Shown: positions 37,351 through 46,990, counted from the first letter of the stretch. The stretch: 64,000 nt of DNA from Citrobacter sp. Marseille-Q6884 (GCF_945906775.1 NZ_CAMDRE010000001.1:2294001-2358000); one strand, 5' to 3'. Notes: generated by a model not told the origin, from the letters alone. Translations and numbers: made by a program.

Positions 37351-37809
37351 TTAACGACCTCAATTCCACGGGACCGGGTGGCGTTTAAAGTGTGAGGGCA
37401 TTTTACGGGAAGGTTACATTACTGTAAACATCATTGGATCTGTGTTACTGGGTTCTGCCGAGCGTGTCACATATGTTGCAATATATGTCGGGTTGGCTTT
37501 AAGAACCTGTTGCAACATCACGTTATAACGAAAGCGGGCACGTGGGGAGGGTGTGGAGGGCAATTGGTATAACCAATGCAAAAATAAAACAATTGGTTAA
37601 CAATTGATTATCAATAAAAAGACAAATGAAGAACAAAAAATAAAACCACGTTGGCTGAATCGAGTACAGGAAATAGAATTTATAAAAGGAGCCAATAATT
37701 TCCAAATTCTATGGCGCACAAAAGAACAAATATTATTTTTATCAGTTGCTGTTTATTTAGCCGTTATAATTACGCAAGGTGATTACAACGGCCAAATAAA
37801 CGGGGATGA
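37351..37809. promoter_or_regulatory. cyoA upstream region, AT-rich in its distal half
   Basis: 460 bases between divergent cyoA and the end of ampG. It holds the cyo promoter and a PdhR-type box. From about 37580 to 37800 the DNA becomes very AT-rich. A 79-codon plus-strand frame runs through it (37604-37843), but it lacks a clear ribosome site and overlaps the ampG end, so I do not call a gene. Confidence 0.5.
37562..37578. promoter_or_regulatory. PdhR box upstream of cyoABCDE
   Basis: AATTGGTATAACCAATG matches the PdhR consensus AATTGGTNNNACCAATT at all but the last fixed position, with perfect ATTGGT/ACCAAT arms. It lies 212 bases before the cyoA start codon. PdhR, the pyruvate-responsive repressor, is reported to control cyoABCDE in E. 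coli. A second CAATTGGT half-site occurs at 37590-37597. Confidence 0.7.
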
Positions 37810-39285
37810 TTACGCCAGGCGCGTTTTGCGCAGTGCCAGATAATCCAGTAATCCACCGAACACCACACCGCAAACCGCCACCAGGACCGAGACTTCAAGT
37901 AGTGCTGGCAGGAACGAGAAGTTGGTGTAATCCAGAGCGTTCAGGGTTAACAGCAACAGCCATACAGCCAGCAAGCAGCAACCCGCCACCAGCGTCATTA
38001 ATGCCAGACTGTAAGCGCCACGAAATTCCGTGCGCGGGATAAAGCTTTCCGTTTGCCAGCTATGTTCCAGCGTTTGTCGGCAGACCAGCAATAACAACAG
38101 TCCTGGAACGGCTGCAACCACGGAGAAAAGATAAAACGTGGGCCAGCCGTGTGCTTCGACAAACCAACCCGCCACCGGGCCAACGTAAACGCGTCCAACG
38201 GCCGAAAGCGCAGAGAGCAGAGCAAATTGTGTTGCGGAAAAGGATTTGTTACACAGCGTCATTAACAGCGCGACAAATGCCGCTGTCCCCATGCCACCGC
38301 ACAGGTTTTCGAAGAAGACGGCGGCACCCATACTGAACATGTGTTTGTCCGTGATGGAAAGCAGCCAGTAGCCTGCGTTCGATGCGCCTTGCAGAAGGCC
38401 GAAGATCAGTAATGCGCGGAACAGTGAAAGGCGCTGCATCAGAATACCACCGTAGAGGGCGCCAACAATCGTGGCCAGCAGCCCCAGCGTTTTATTCACC
38501 ACGCCGACTTCACCGGCGTCAAATCCGACGCCGCGGATTAAAAATGTGGTGGTCAGACTCATGGCAAAGGCATCGCCAAGTTTATACAGCACGATAAGCA
38601 GCAGGATCAGCCAGGCATTGTTACGACCAAAGAAATCGCGCAGCGGAGCCGCAACCGCCTGTTCCAGTGTTTTAGGTACCGGAATGGCATCAGTGGGTTC
38701 GGGTGCTAACAGGGTGGCGATGATACACGGTATCAGCAGCGCGGCCATCAGCCAGTACATGCCTTGCCAGCCCAGCCAGCGATCGGCCATCCACAGAGCC
38801 AGTCCACCCGAAACCAGCATCCCTAAGCGATAGCCCAGCACGCTAATTGCAGCGCCGGTCCCACGTTCTTCCGCGGGGAGAACATCCGTTTTCCAGGCGT
38901 CAAAGACGATATCCTGTGAGGCGGAACAGAAAGCAATAACAACGGCGAGCGCAGCCATCCAGCGTAAGTGCGAACCAGGATCAAGAAAACCCATCGCCGC
39001 AATCGAAATAAGTAACAGCACCTGGGTGGTCAACAGCCAGCCGCGGCGTCGGCCTAAAAAAGGCGGCGTGTAGCGGTCCATCACCGGAGACCAGAGGAAC
39101 TTAAAGACATAGGCCTGGCCGACCAGAGAAAAGAAACCGATGGTTTTAAGATCGATATTTTCGACCGTCATCCAGGCCTGAAGCGTACCGGAGGTCAGGG
39201 CGAGCGGTAAACCAGAAGCGAACCCCAGAATAAGCAGGATAGCGGAGCGCGGTTGTTGAAAAATACGTAAGTAATGACTGGACAT
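37810..39285 (-). CDS. ampG: Muropeptide permease AmpG
   Basis: 491 residues from the ATG at 39285, the E. coli length. A major-facilitator-type inner-membrane transporter, beginning MSSHYLRIFQQPRSAILLIL. It imports GlcNAc-anhydromuropeptides for cell-wall recycling and so supplies inducers for AmpR-controlled beta-lactamase in species that have ampC/ampR. It lies 44 bases after yajG. Confidence 0.97.
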   Translation of the reverse strand: MSSHYLRIFQQPRSAILLILGFASGLPLALTSGTLQAWMTVENIDLKTIGFFSLVGQAYVFKFLWSPVMDRYTPPFLGRRRGWLLTTQVLLLISIAAMGFLDPGSHLRWMAALAVVIAFCSASQDIVFDAWKTDVLPAEERGTGAAISVLGYRLGMLVSGGLALWMADRWLGWQGMYWLMAALLIPCIIATLLAPEPTDAIPVPKTLEQAVAAPLRDFFGRNNAWLILLLIVLYKLGDAFAMSLTTTFLIRGVGFDAGEVGVVNKTLGLLATIVGALYGGILMQRLSLFRALLIFGLLQGASNAGYWLLSITDKHMFSMGAAVFFENLCGGMGTAAFVALLMTLCNKSFSATQFALLSALSAVGRVYVGPVAGWFVEAHGWPTFYLFSVVAAVPGLLLLLVCRQTLEHSWQTESFIPRTEFRGAYSLALMTLVAGCCLLAVWLLLLTLNALDYTNFSFLPALLEVSVLVAVCGVVFGGLLDYLALRKTRLA

Positions 39286-39329
39286 GGGCTTCTTTAGGCC
39301 CGACGAGCGCCGGGCCATAAGGGCAGAAA

Positions 39330-39908
39330 TTAACGCGCGTTCTGCTTAATGAAATCATGAACGCTGGTGTCCTGAGACATATCAGCGATGGTGTCGGTCA
39401 GGACGCTGTTAACGGCGTCAGCAATATTTTTGTTAGAGACCTGGAACGCGCCTTCAATCGAATAGCTTGCACGGTAGTTTTTGGTCATTTTGTTGCCGTT
39501 TGCAGCGGTCGCAATAATGGCGATATCTGCTTTGGTGGCGATGTTATAGCGCACACTACCCTGAGACACATCAGCATACAGCTGGCTAACGATGATTTGC
39601 AGGTTAACCGCGCCGTTTGGACCCACCATATAACCGCGTGCGGTCATCTGTTTTTCCAGCACTTCTTGCAGCAGGAAGCGCAGATCACGGGAGGCGGTCA
39701 GAGTAACCAGTTGGTTATCGCGGGTGACCTTTGCCAGCGCTTGATCCTGACGCTGATCGGCACCGTTAATGCTAACAGTCACGCCCATCAGGCTTGGGTC
39801 CTGCTGCGGCAGAGTGATTTTCGGAGAGACATCAATAGTGGTTGGCGGTGTAGCACAACCAGCCAGCATAAACAGCGCGACTAACGGAAAGAGGATTTTT
39901 TTAAACAT
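39330..39908 (-). CDS. yajG: Lipoprotein YajG
   Basis: 192 residues from the ATG at 39908. The lipobox LAGC puts the lipidated cysteine at 18. The mature domain is beta-alpha with a KNYRASYSIEGAFQV stretch. Precedes ampG in an operon; function not established. Confidence 0.94.
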   Translation of the reverse strand: MFKKILFPLVALFMLAGCATPPTTIDVSPKITLPQQDPSLMGVTVSINGADQRQDQALAKVTRDNQLVTLTASRDLRFLLQEVLEKQMTARGYMVGPNGAVNLQIIVSQLYADVSQGSVRYNIATKADIAIIATAANGNKMTKNYRASYSIEGAFQVSNKNIADAVNSVLTDTIADMSQDTSVHDFIKQNAR

Positions 39909-40216
39909 GTTCGGGCTCTCAGTAAATCTTAAGCATGTGTGAATCGGAAAAATTCCCGCCATCATAACATCGCCAACGATGAGGGGAAGTAGGTAACGCA
40001 TGTAAATTCATCGTGTTGTCCGTTTAATGGCGTGTCAGAGACCATAAATGGACATTTTGCAATGAAACGAACAGTTGAATCAGTGAACTTCATTCGTTTG
40101 GATGAGAAAATCGGACAAGTGCCAATTTTTTGTTGCTAAGGTGTAATGGAAACGGTAAAAGCGGCTAGTATTTAAAGGGATGGGTGACATCTCAACGTTG
40201 TCGGAGGGAATATTTC
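39909..40216. promoter_or_regulatory. Divergent yajG-bolA control region
   Basis: About 310 bases holding the promoters of yajG-ampG (left) and bolA (right). The only element I can place firmly is the bolA gearbox -10 at 40162-40170. No gene is present. Confidence 0.5.
40162..40170 (+). promoter_or_regulatory. bolA gearbox (sigma-S) -10 element
   Basis: CGGCTAGTA, the gearbox -10 described for E. coli bolAp1, lies 47 bases before the bolA start. It gives growth-rate-inverse, stationary-phase expression. Confidence 0.7.
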
Positions 40217-40534
40217 ATGATGATTCGTGAGCAAATAGAAGAAAAATTAAGGGCAGCGTTCCAACCCGTGTTCCTCGAAGTTGTGGATGAAAGCTATCGT
40301 CACAATGTTCCGGCTGGTTCGGAAAGCCATTTTAAGGTTGTGCTGGTCAGCGATCGCTTTGCTGGTGAACGTTTTCTTAACCGTCATCGGATGATTTACG
40401 GTACGTTGACCGCGGAGCTCTCTACAACCGTACATGCGCTCGCCCTGCATACCTACACTATTAAGGAGTGGGAAGGGTTGCAGGATACTATTTTTGCATC
40501 GCCTCCTTGTCGTGGAGCGGGAAGCATCGCATAG
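40217..40534 (+). CDS. bolA: BolA family morphogene/iron-sulfur regulator
   Basis: 105 residues from the ATG at 40217 (TCGGAGGGA site). The BolA core is present: ESHFKVVLVSDRF and RHRMIYGTL, with the conserved histidine in VHALALHTY. It affects cell shape and biofilm genes in stationary phase and binds monothiol glutaredoxin. Confidence 0.96.
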   Translation: MMIREQIEEKLRAAFQPVFLEVVDESYRHNVPAGSESHFKVVLVSDRFAGERFLNRHRMIYGTLTAELSTTVHALALHTYTIKEWEGLQDTIFASPPCRGAGSIA

Positions 40535-40589
40535 AAAAACGGATTTGCAACAACCGGCGCTTTTCCAGTATGTTGCTACCCATTATGTA

Positions 40590-40612
40590 AAAACGGCCTG
40601 CGGGCCGTTTTG
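40590..40612. terminator. Intrinsic terminator after bolA
   Basis: AAAACGGCC/GGCCGTTTT stem with a four-base loop followed by GTTTTG, 56 bases after bolA. Confidence 0.85.
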
Positions 40613-40704
40613 TTTTGTCTGAATTCTGAGTGAGTCGTACAGTATTCAGACAAAAATTAGCCGGGAATTGTGAAAAAAGCCGCAGCAACGCGCGATAACC
40701 GTTC

Positions 40705-40733
40705 TCGACTCATAAAAGTGATGCCGCTATAAT
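40705..40733 (+). promoter_or_regulatory. Probable tig promoter
   Basis: TCGACT at 40705-40710 (4 of 6 to TTGACA), a 17-base spacer and a perfect TATAAT at 40728-40733, about 150 bases before the tig start. Confidence 0.6.
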
Positions 40734-40880
40734 GCGCGTCTTATTTTTCGGAATGTCTTCGGGATGATTCTGACGACAGGGAATGTGATTGATTATGAGA
40801 ACATCCCAGTTCCGCGAAGCCAACCATCTGTGCTTGCGGAGAAGAGTTGACCGAGCACTGTGATTTTTTGAGGTAACAAG

Positions 40881-42179
40881 ATGCAAGTTTCAGTTGAAAC
40901 CACTCAAGGCCTTGGCCGCCGTGTAACGATTACTATCGCTGCTGACAGCATCGAGACCGCTGTGAAAAGCGAGCTGGTCAACGTAGCGAAGAAAGTGCGT
41001 ATTGACGGTTTCCGCAAAGGAAAAGTACCGATGAATGTTGTTGCTCAGCGTTATGGCGCGTCTGTACGCCAGGACGTTCTGGGTGACCTGATGAGCCGTC
41101 ACTTTGTTGATGCAATCATCAAAGAAAAAATTAACCCGGCTGGCGCACCGAACTACGTTCCGGGCGAATACAAACTGGGCGAAGACTTCACTTATGCCGT
41201 TGAGTTCGAAGTTTACCCGGAAGTTGAGCTGACGGGTCTGGAAGCAATCGAAGTTGAAAAACCGGTTGTTGAAGTGACTGACGCTGACGTTGACGTCATG
41301 CTGGATACCCTGCGTAAGCAGCAGGCTACCTGGAAAGACAAAGATGGCGCAGCTGATGCAGAAGACCGTGTCACCATCGACTTCACCGGTTCTGTAGACG
41401 GTGAAGAGTTCGAAGGCGGCAAAGCGTCTGACTTCGTACTGGCGATGGGCCAGGGTCGTATGATCCCGGGCTTTGAAGAAGGCGTTAAAGGTCACAAAGC
41501 TGGCGAAGAATTCACTATCGACGTGACCTTCCCGGAAGAGTACCACGCTGAAAACCTGAAAGGTAAAGCGGCTAAATTCGTTATCAACCTGAAGAAAGTT
41601 GAAGAACGTGAGCTGCCGGAACTGACTGAAGAATTCATCAAGCGTTTCGGCGTTGAAGATGGTTCCGTTGCGGGTCTGCGCGCTGAAGTCCGTAAAAACA
41701 TGGAACGTGAGCTGAAAGGCGCGGTACGTAACCGCGTTAAATCTCAGGCGATCGAAGGTCTGGTGAAAGCGAACGACATCGACGTTCCTGCTGCACTGAT
41801 CGACAGCGAAATCGACGTTCTGCGTCGTCAGGCTGCTCAGCGTTTCGGTGGCAACGAGAAACAAGCTCTGGAACTGCCGCGTGAACTGTTCGAAGAACAA
41901 GCTAAGCGTCGCGTCGTTGTTGGTCTGCTGCTGGGCGAAGTGATTCGTACCAACGAGCTGAAAGCTGACGAAGATCGCGTTAAAGGCCTGATCGAAGAGA
42001 TGGCTTCTGCTTACGAAGATCCGAAAGAAGTTGTTGAGTTCTATAGCAAAAACAAAGAACTGATGGACAACATGCGTAACGTCGCTCTGGAAGAACAGGC
42101 TGTTGAAGCGGTTCTGGCGAAAGCAAAAGTGACTGAAAAAGCCACTTCTTTCAACGAGCTGATGAACCAGCAGGCGTAA
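40881..42179 (+). CDS. tig: Trigger factor
   Basis: 432 residues. The ribosome-binding signature GFRKGKVP is near 43-50; the FKBP-like peptidyl-prolyl isomerase domain (about 150-245, VTIDFTGSVDGEEFEGG) and the helical chaperone domain follow. It binds nascent chains at the ribosome exit. It precedes clpP, as in E. coli. Confidence 0.98.
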   Translation: MQVSVETTQGLGRRVTITIAADSIETAVKSELVNVAKKVRIDGFRKGKVPMNVVAQRYGASVRQDVLGDLMSRHFVDAIIKEKINPAGAPNYVPGEYKLGEDFTYAVEFEVYPEVELTGLEAIEVEKPVVEVTDADVDVMLDTLRKQQATWKDKDGAADAEDRVTIDFTGSVDGEEFEGGKASDFVLAMGQGRMIPGFEEGVKGHKAGEEFTIDVTFPEEYHAENLKGKAAKFVINLKKVEERELPELTEEFIKRFGVEDGSVAGLRAEVRKNMERELKGAVRNRVKSQAIEGLVKANDIDVPAALIDSEIDVLRRQAAQRFGGNEKQALELPRELFEEQAKRRVVVGLLLGEVIRTNELKADEDRVKGLIEEMASAYEDPKEVVEFYSKNKELMDNMRNVALEEQAVEAVLAKAKVTEKATSFNELMNQQA

Positions 42180-42214
42180 TTCGTCGCTTTTTTAGCACGA
42201 AATTCGCACGCAAG

Positions 42215-42246
42215 CCCGTCACCTTCTGGTGGCGGGTTTTTTTTTG
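42215..42246 (+). terminator. Intrinsic terminator of tig
   Basis: CCCGTCACC/GGTGGCGGG stem with a four-base loop and ten T, 35 bases after the tig stop. Confidence 0.9.
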
Positions 42247-42317
42247 TCACGCATTTTGCATGGGAAGAGTGCGAAAACAGCGTTTCAGTGTTAGCGTTAG
42301 AGCAAAAGATTGTTATG

Positions 42318-42346
42318 CTTGAATTATGGCGATGTCGTACCCATTA
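42318..42346 (+). promoter_or_regulatory. Sigma-32-like promoter of clpP
   Basis: CTTGAA at 42318-42323 and CCCATTA from 42340, spaced as in heat-shock promoters. clpP is a known sigma-32 target. The start codon is about 80 bases downstream. Confidence 0.6.
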
Positions 42347-42426
42347 CTGAGGGACTAGCTGATAATCCGTCCATAAGGTTACAATCAGCACAGCAGGTTT
42401 TTTCAAATTTTATCCAGGAGACGGAA

Positions 42427-43050
42427 ATGTCATACAGCGGCGAACGAGATAACTTTGCACCCCATATGGCGCTGGTGCCGATGGTCATTGAACAGACCTC
42501 ACGTGGTGAGCGCTCTTTTGATATCTATTCTCGTCTACTTAAGGAACGCGTTATCTTTCTGACTGGCCAGGTCGAAGACCATATGGCTAACCTGATTGTG
42601 GCGCAGATGCTGTTCCTGGAAGCAGAAAACCCGGAAAAAGATATCTACCTGTATATTAACTCCCCTGGCGGAGTGATCACTGCAGGGATGTCTATCTATG
42701 ACACCATGCAGTTTATTAAGCCGGACGTTAGCACCATTTGTATGGGCCAGGCGGCCTCAATGGGTGCGTTCCTGCTGACTGCAGGGGCAAAAGGTAAGCG
42801 TTTTTGCCTGCCTAACTCTCGCGTCATGATCCACCAGCCTCTGGGCGGTTACCAGGGCCAGGCGACGGATATTGAAATTCATGCCCGTGAAATTCTGAAG
42901 GTGAAAGGGCGCATGAATGAACTTATGGCGCACCATACGGGTCAATCTCTTGAGCAGATTGAACGTGATACCGAGCGCGATCGCTTCCTCTCCGCTTCTG
43001 AGGCGGTGGAGTATGGTCTGGTCGACTCAATTTTGACCCATCGTAATTAA
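42427..43050 (+). CDS. clpP: ATP-dependent Clp protease proteolytic subunit
   Basis: 207 residues from the ATG at 42427 (CAGGAGACGG site). The serine protease triad is S111 (GQAASMG), H136 (MIHQPLG) and D185. The N-terminal 14 residues form the propeptide. Two heptamers form the degradation chamber fed by ClpX or ClpA. Confidence 0.98.
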   Translation: MSYSGERDNFAPHMALVPMVIEQTSRGERSFDIYSRLLKERVIFLTGQVEDHMANLIVAQMLFLEAENPEKDIYLYINSPGGVITAGMSIYDTMQFIKPDVSTICMGQAASMGAFLLTAGAKGKRFCLPNSRVMIHQPLGGYQGQATDIEIHAREILKVKGRMNELMAHHTGQSLEQIERDTERDRFLSASEAVEYGLVDSILTHRN

Positions 43051-43073
43051 TGCCCAGGGCGTAGGTGTGCCGC

Positions 43074-43079
43074 TATAAT
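43074..43079 (+). promoter_or_regulatory. -10 element of a clpX promoter
   Basis: A perfect TATAAT in the clpP-clpX gap, about 100 bases before clpX, with no clear -35. It could allow clpX expression separate from clpP. Confidence 0.4.
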
Positions 43080-43176
43080 TACCAGGAGCGGCACAACGCT
43101 GACTAGCGTCTTGCGCCTGAGAATGGCATTTGCGTCGTCGTGTGCGGCACAAAGAACAAAGAAGAGGTTTTGACCC

Positions 43177-44451
43177 ATGACAGATAAACGCAAAGATGGC
43201 TCGGGCAAATTGTTGTACTGCTCTTTTTGCGGCAAAAGCCAGCATGAAGTGCGTAAGCTGATTGCCGGTCCATCCGTGTATATCTGCGACGAATGTGTTG
43301 ATCTATGTAACGACATCATTCGCGAAGAGATTAAGGAAGTAGCACCGCACCGTGAACGCAGTGCGCTGCCGACGCCACATGAAATTCGCAACCACCTGGA
43401 CGATTACGTTATCGGCCAGGAGCAGGCGAAGAAAGTGCTGGCGGTCGCGGTATACAACCATTACAAACGTCTGCGCAACGGCGACACCAGCAATGGCGTC
43501 GAGTTGGGCAAAAGTAACATTCTGCTGATTGGCCCGACGGGTTCCGGTAAAACGCTGTTGGCGGAAACGCTGGCACGTCTGCTGGACGTTCCGTTTACTA
43601 TGGCTGATGCGACCACCCTGACCGAAGCCGGTTATGTGGGTGAAGACGTCGAAAATATCATCCAGAAACTATTGCAGAAGTGTGATTACGACGTGCAGAA
43701 AGCGCAGCGTGGCATTGTCTACATTGATGAAATCGACAAGATTTCACGCAAATCAGACAACCCGTCCATTACGCGTGACGTTTCCGGCGAAGGCGTACAG
43801 CAAGCGCTGCTGAAACTGATCGAAGGGACCGTTGCCGCTGTTCCGCCACAAGGTGGGCGTAAACATCCGCAGCAGGAGTTCTTACAGGTTGATACCTCTA
43901 AGATCCTGTTTATCTGTGGTGGTGCTTTCGCCGGTCTGGATAAAGTGATTTCTCATCGTGTGGAAACCGGCTCCGGCATTGGTTTTGGCGCGACGGTTAA
44001 AGCCCAGTCCGATAAAGCCAGCGAAGGTGAGCTGCTGTCTCAGGTTGAGCCGGAAGATCTGATCAAATTTGGTCTGATCCCTGAGTTCATCGGTCGTCTG
44101 CCGGTAGTGGCAACGCTGAGTGAACTGAGTGAAGAAGCGCTGATCCAGATCCTGAAAGAGCCGAAAAACGCCCTGACCAAACAGTATCAGGCGCTGTTCA
44201 ATCTCGAAGGTGTTGATCTGGAGTTCCGCGAAGAAGCGCTGGATGCGATTGCCAAGAAAGCGATGGCGCGCAAAACCGGTGCGCGTGGTCTGCGTTCCAT
44301 CGTAGAAGCTGCGTTGCTCGACACAATGTATGACCTGCCTTCAATGGAAGACGTCGAAAAAGTGGTTATCGACGAGTCCGTCATCGGTGGTCAGAGCAAG
44401 CCGCTATTGATTTATGGTAAACCAGAAGCGCAGCAAGCGTCTGGCGAATAA
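43177..44451 (+). CDS. clpX: ClpXP protease ATPase and substrate-recognition subunit
   Basis: 424 residues. The N-terminal zinc-binding domain has CSFCGKSQ and CDECVDLC. The AAA+ module has Walker A GPTGSGKT near 119-126 and Walker B YIDEIDKI near 182-189. The ClpP-binding loop is in the SGIGFGATVKA region near 265-275. It unfolds tagged substrates, including ssrA-tagged proteins. Confidence 0.98.
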   Translation: MTDKRKDGSGKLLYCSFCGKSQHEVRKLIAGPSVYICDECVDLCNDIIREEIKEVAPHRERSALPTPHEIRNHLDDYVIGQEQAKKVLAVAVYNHYKRLRNGDTSNGVELGKSNILLIGPTGSGKTLLAETLARLLDVPFTMADATTLTEAGYVGEDVENIIQKLLQKCDYDVQKAQRGIVYIDEIDKISRKSDNPSITRDVSGEGVQQALLKLIEGTVAAVPPQGGRKHPQQEFLQVDTSKILFICGGAFAGLDKVISHRVETGSGIGFGATVKAQSDKASEGELLSQVEPEDLIKFGLIPEFIGRLPVVATLSELSEEALIQILKEPKNALTKQYQALFNLEGVDLEFREEALDAIAKKAMARKTGARGLRSIVEAALLDTMYDLPSMEDVEKVVIDESVIGGQSKPLLIYGKPEAQQASGE

Positions 44452-44479
44452 TTAATCAATTTTTACAGGCCTTTAATGA

Positions 44480-44506
44480 AAAAGGGGGGATTTTATCCCC
44501 CCTTTT
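44480..44506 (+). terminator. Intrinsic terminator of clpX
   Basis: AAAAGGGGGGAT/ATCCCCCCTTTT stem with a three-base loop, then ATTTTT. In E. coli the small RNA SraA has been reported from this same clpX-lon gap; I cannot confirm it here. Confidence 0.9.
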
Positions 44507-44523
44507 ATTTTTCCGTAAACATG

Positions 44524-44554
44524 GCGTTGAATGTGTGGGAAACATCCCCATATA
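44524..44554 (+). promoter_or_regulatory. Sigma-32 promoter of lon
   Basis: GCGTTGAA at 44524-44531 and CCCCATATA at 44546-44554 match the known E. coli lon heat-shock promoter. The start codon is 82 bases downstream. Confidence 0.75.
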
Positions 44555-44635
44555 CTGACATACATGTTAAAGGTGGTGTGAAGCACAGTCGTGCCACCTG
44601 ATTACCTGGCGGACACTAAACTAAGAGAGAGCTCT

Positions 44636-46990
44636 ATGAATCCTGAGCGTTCTGAACGCATTGAAATCCCCGTATTGCCGTTGCGCGATGTGGTGGTTTA
44701 TCCGCACATGGTCATACCCTTATTTGTAGGGCGGGAAAAATCTATCCGTTGTCTGGAAGCGGCTATGGACCATGATAAAAAAATCATGCTGGTCGCTCAG
44801 AAAGAAGCATCAACGGATGAGCCGGGTGTAAACGATCTTTTCACCGTCGGGACCGTGGCCTCTATTTTGCAGATGCTGAAACTGCCTGACGGCACCGTAA
44901 AAGTGCTGGTTGAGGGGTTACAGCGCGCGCGTATTTCTGCGCTGTCTGATAACGGCGAGCATTTCTCTGCGAAAGCGGAGTACCTTGATTCGCCAGCCAT
45001 TGATGAGCGTGAACAGGAAGTGCTGGTGCGTACCGCAATCAGCCAGTTCGAAGGCTATATCAAGCTGAACAAAAAAATCCCACCAGAAGTGCTGACGTCG
45101 CTTAACAGCATTGACGATCCTGCGCGTCTGGCGGACACCATCGCTGCGCACATGCCGCTGAAACTGGCGGACAAACAGTCCGTTCTTGAGATGTCCGACG
45201 TGAATGAACGTCTGGAATATCTGATGGCGATGATGGAATCTGAAATCGATCTGCTGCAGGTTGAGAAACGCATTCGCAACCGCGTTAAAAAGCAGATGGA
45301 GAAGTCCCAGCGTGAGTACTATCTGAACGAGCAAATGAAAGCCATTCAGAAAGAACTCGGCGAGATGGACGACGCGCCGGATGAAAACGAAGCGCTGAAG
45401 CGTAAAATCGACGCGGCGAAAATGCCGAAAGAGGCAAAAGAGAAAGCGGAAGCAGAACTGCAGAAGCTGAAAATGATGTCTCCAATGTCGGCAGAAGCAA
45501 CCGTGGTACGTGGCTACATCGACTGGATGGTGCAGGTTCCGTGGAATGCGCGCAGTAAGGTTAAAAAGGATCTGCGTCAGGCGCAGGAAATCCTGGATAC
45601 CGACCATTATGGTCTGGAGCGCGTAAAAGATCGCATTCTTGAATATCTCGCGGTTCAAAGCCGTGTGAACAAAATCAAGGGGCCGATCCTGTGTCTGGTT
45701 GGACCGCCGGGGGTTGGTAAAACGTCTCTGGGGCAATCCATCGCCAAAGCTACCGGACGTAAATACATCCGCATGGCGCTGGGCGGCGTACGTGACGAAG
45801 CGGAAATCCGCGGTCACCGCCGGACGTATATCGGTTCGATGCCGGGCAAACTGATCCAGAAAATGGCCAAAGTGGGCGTGAAAAACCCGCTGTTCCTGCT
45901 GGATGAGATCGACAAAATGTCATCTGACATGCGCGGTGATCCGGCTTCCGCACTGCTTGAGGTGCTGGATCCAGAGCAGAACGTGGCGTTCAGCGATCAC
46001 TACCTGGAAGTGGATTATGATCTCAGCGACGTCATGTTCGTTGCGACGTCTAACTCCATGAATATTCCGGCGCCGTTGCTGGATCGTATGGAAGTGATCC
46101 GTCTGTCTGGCTATACCGAAGACGAGAAACTGAACATCGCCAAACGCCACCTGCTACCGAAGCAGATTGAGCGTAACGCGCTGAAAAAAGGTGAACTGAC
46201 GGTCGATGATAGTGCCATTGTGGGCATTATTCGTTACTACACCCGTGAAGCTGGCGTCCGTAGTCTGGAGCGTGAAATCTCCAAACTGTGCCGTAAAGCG
46301 GTTAAACAGCTGTTGCTGGATAAGTCACTGAAACATATCGAGATCAATGGCGATAACCTGCACGATTATTTAGGCGTACAGCGCTTTGACTACGGTCGTG
46401 CGGACAACGAAAACCGCGTGGGTCAGGTCACCGGCCTGGCATGGACGGAAGTGGGCGGCGATCTGCTGACCATTGAAACGGCCTGTGTGCCGGGTAAAGG
46501 TAAGTTGACCTACACCGGTTCTCTGGGTGAAGTGATGCAGGAATCCATTCAGGCGGCACTGACCGTGGTACGTGCGCGTGCGGAAAAACTGGGCATTAAC
46601 CCTGATTTTTACGAAAAACGCGACATCCACGTTCACGTACCTGAAGGGGCGACGCCGAAAGATGGTCCAAGCGCGGGTATTGCCATGTGCACCGCACTGG
46701 TCTCCTGTCTGACGGGTAACCCGGTTCGTGCTGATGTGGCAATGACGGGCGAAATCACCCTGCGTGGTCAGGTTCTGCCTATCGGTGGTTTGAAAGAAAA
46801 ACTGCTGGCGGCGCATCGTGGCGGAATTAAGACCGTCTTAATTCCAGATGAAAATAAACGTGACCTGGAAGAGATTCCGGACAACGTGATTGCCGATCTG
46901 GACATCCATCCGGTCAAACGCATTGAGGAAGTTCTGACACTCGCACTGCAAAATGAACCGTCTGGCATGCAGGTTGTAACGGCAAAATAG
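44636..46990 (+). CDS. lon: ATP-dependent protease Lon
   Basis: 784 residues from the ATG at 44636 (AAGAGAGAG site), the E. coli length. The N-terminal substrate domain is followed by the AAA+ module (Walker A GPPGVGKTS near 356-364, Walker B LFLLDEIDKM near 418) and the protease domain with catalytic S679 (KDGPSAG) and K722. It degrades misfolded proteins and regulators such as SulA and RcsA. Confidence 0.98.
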   Translation: MNPERSERIEIPVLPLRDVVVYPHMVIPLFVGREKSIRCLEAAMDHDKKIMLVAQKEASTDEPGVNDLFTVGTVASILQMLKLPDGTVKVLVEGLQRARISALSDNGEHFSAKAEYLDSPAIDEREQEVLVRTAISQFEGYIKLNKKIPPEVLTSLNSIDDPARLADTIAAHMPLKLADKQSVLEMSDVNERLEYLMAMMESEIDLLQVEKRIRNRVKKQMEKSQREYYLNEQMKAIQKELGEMDDAPDENEALKRKIDAAKMPKEAKEKAEAELQKLKMMSPMSAEATVVRGYIDWMVQVPWNARSKVKKDLRQAQEILDTDHYGLERVKDRILEYLAVQSRVNKIKGPILCLVGPPGVGKTSLGQSIAKATGRKYIRMALGGVRDEAEIRGHRRTYIGSMPGKLIQKMAKVGVKNPLFLLDEIDKMSSDMRGDPASALLEVLDPEQNVAFSDHYLEVDYDLSDVMFVATSNSMNIPAPLLDRMEVIRLSGYTEDEKLNIAKRHLLPKQIERNALKKGELTVDDSAIVGIIRYYTREAGVRSLEREISKLCRKAVKQLLLDKSLKHIEINGDNLHDYLGVQRFDYGRADNENRVGQVTGLAWTEVGGDLLTIETACVPGKGKLTYTGSLGEVMQESIQAALTVVRARAEKLGINPDFYEKRDIHVHVPEGATPKDGPSAGIAMCTALVSCLTGNPVRADVAMTGEITLRGQVLPIGGLKEKLLAAHRGGIKTVLIPDENKRDLEEIPDNVIADLDIHPVKRIEEVLTLALQNEPSGMQVVTAK

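Noticed and set aside
37604..37843. 79-codon plus-strand frame between cyoA and ampG
   Set aside because: No recognisable domain, no convincing ribosome site, and the last part overlaps the ampG coding end; probably chance in AT-rich DNA.
40890..41900. 336-codon reverse frame inside tig
   Set aside because: Antisense shadow of the highly conserved trigger factor gene; Phe- and Val-rich composition typical of such shadows.
44507..44635. Possible SraA small RNA in the clpX-lon gap
   Set aside because: E. coli has a reported RNA here, but I could not identify its own promoter and ends in this sequence.
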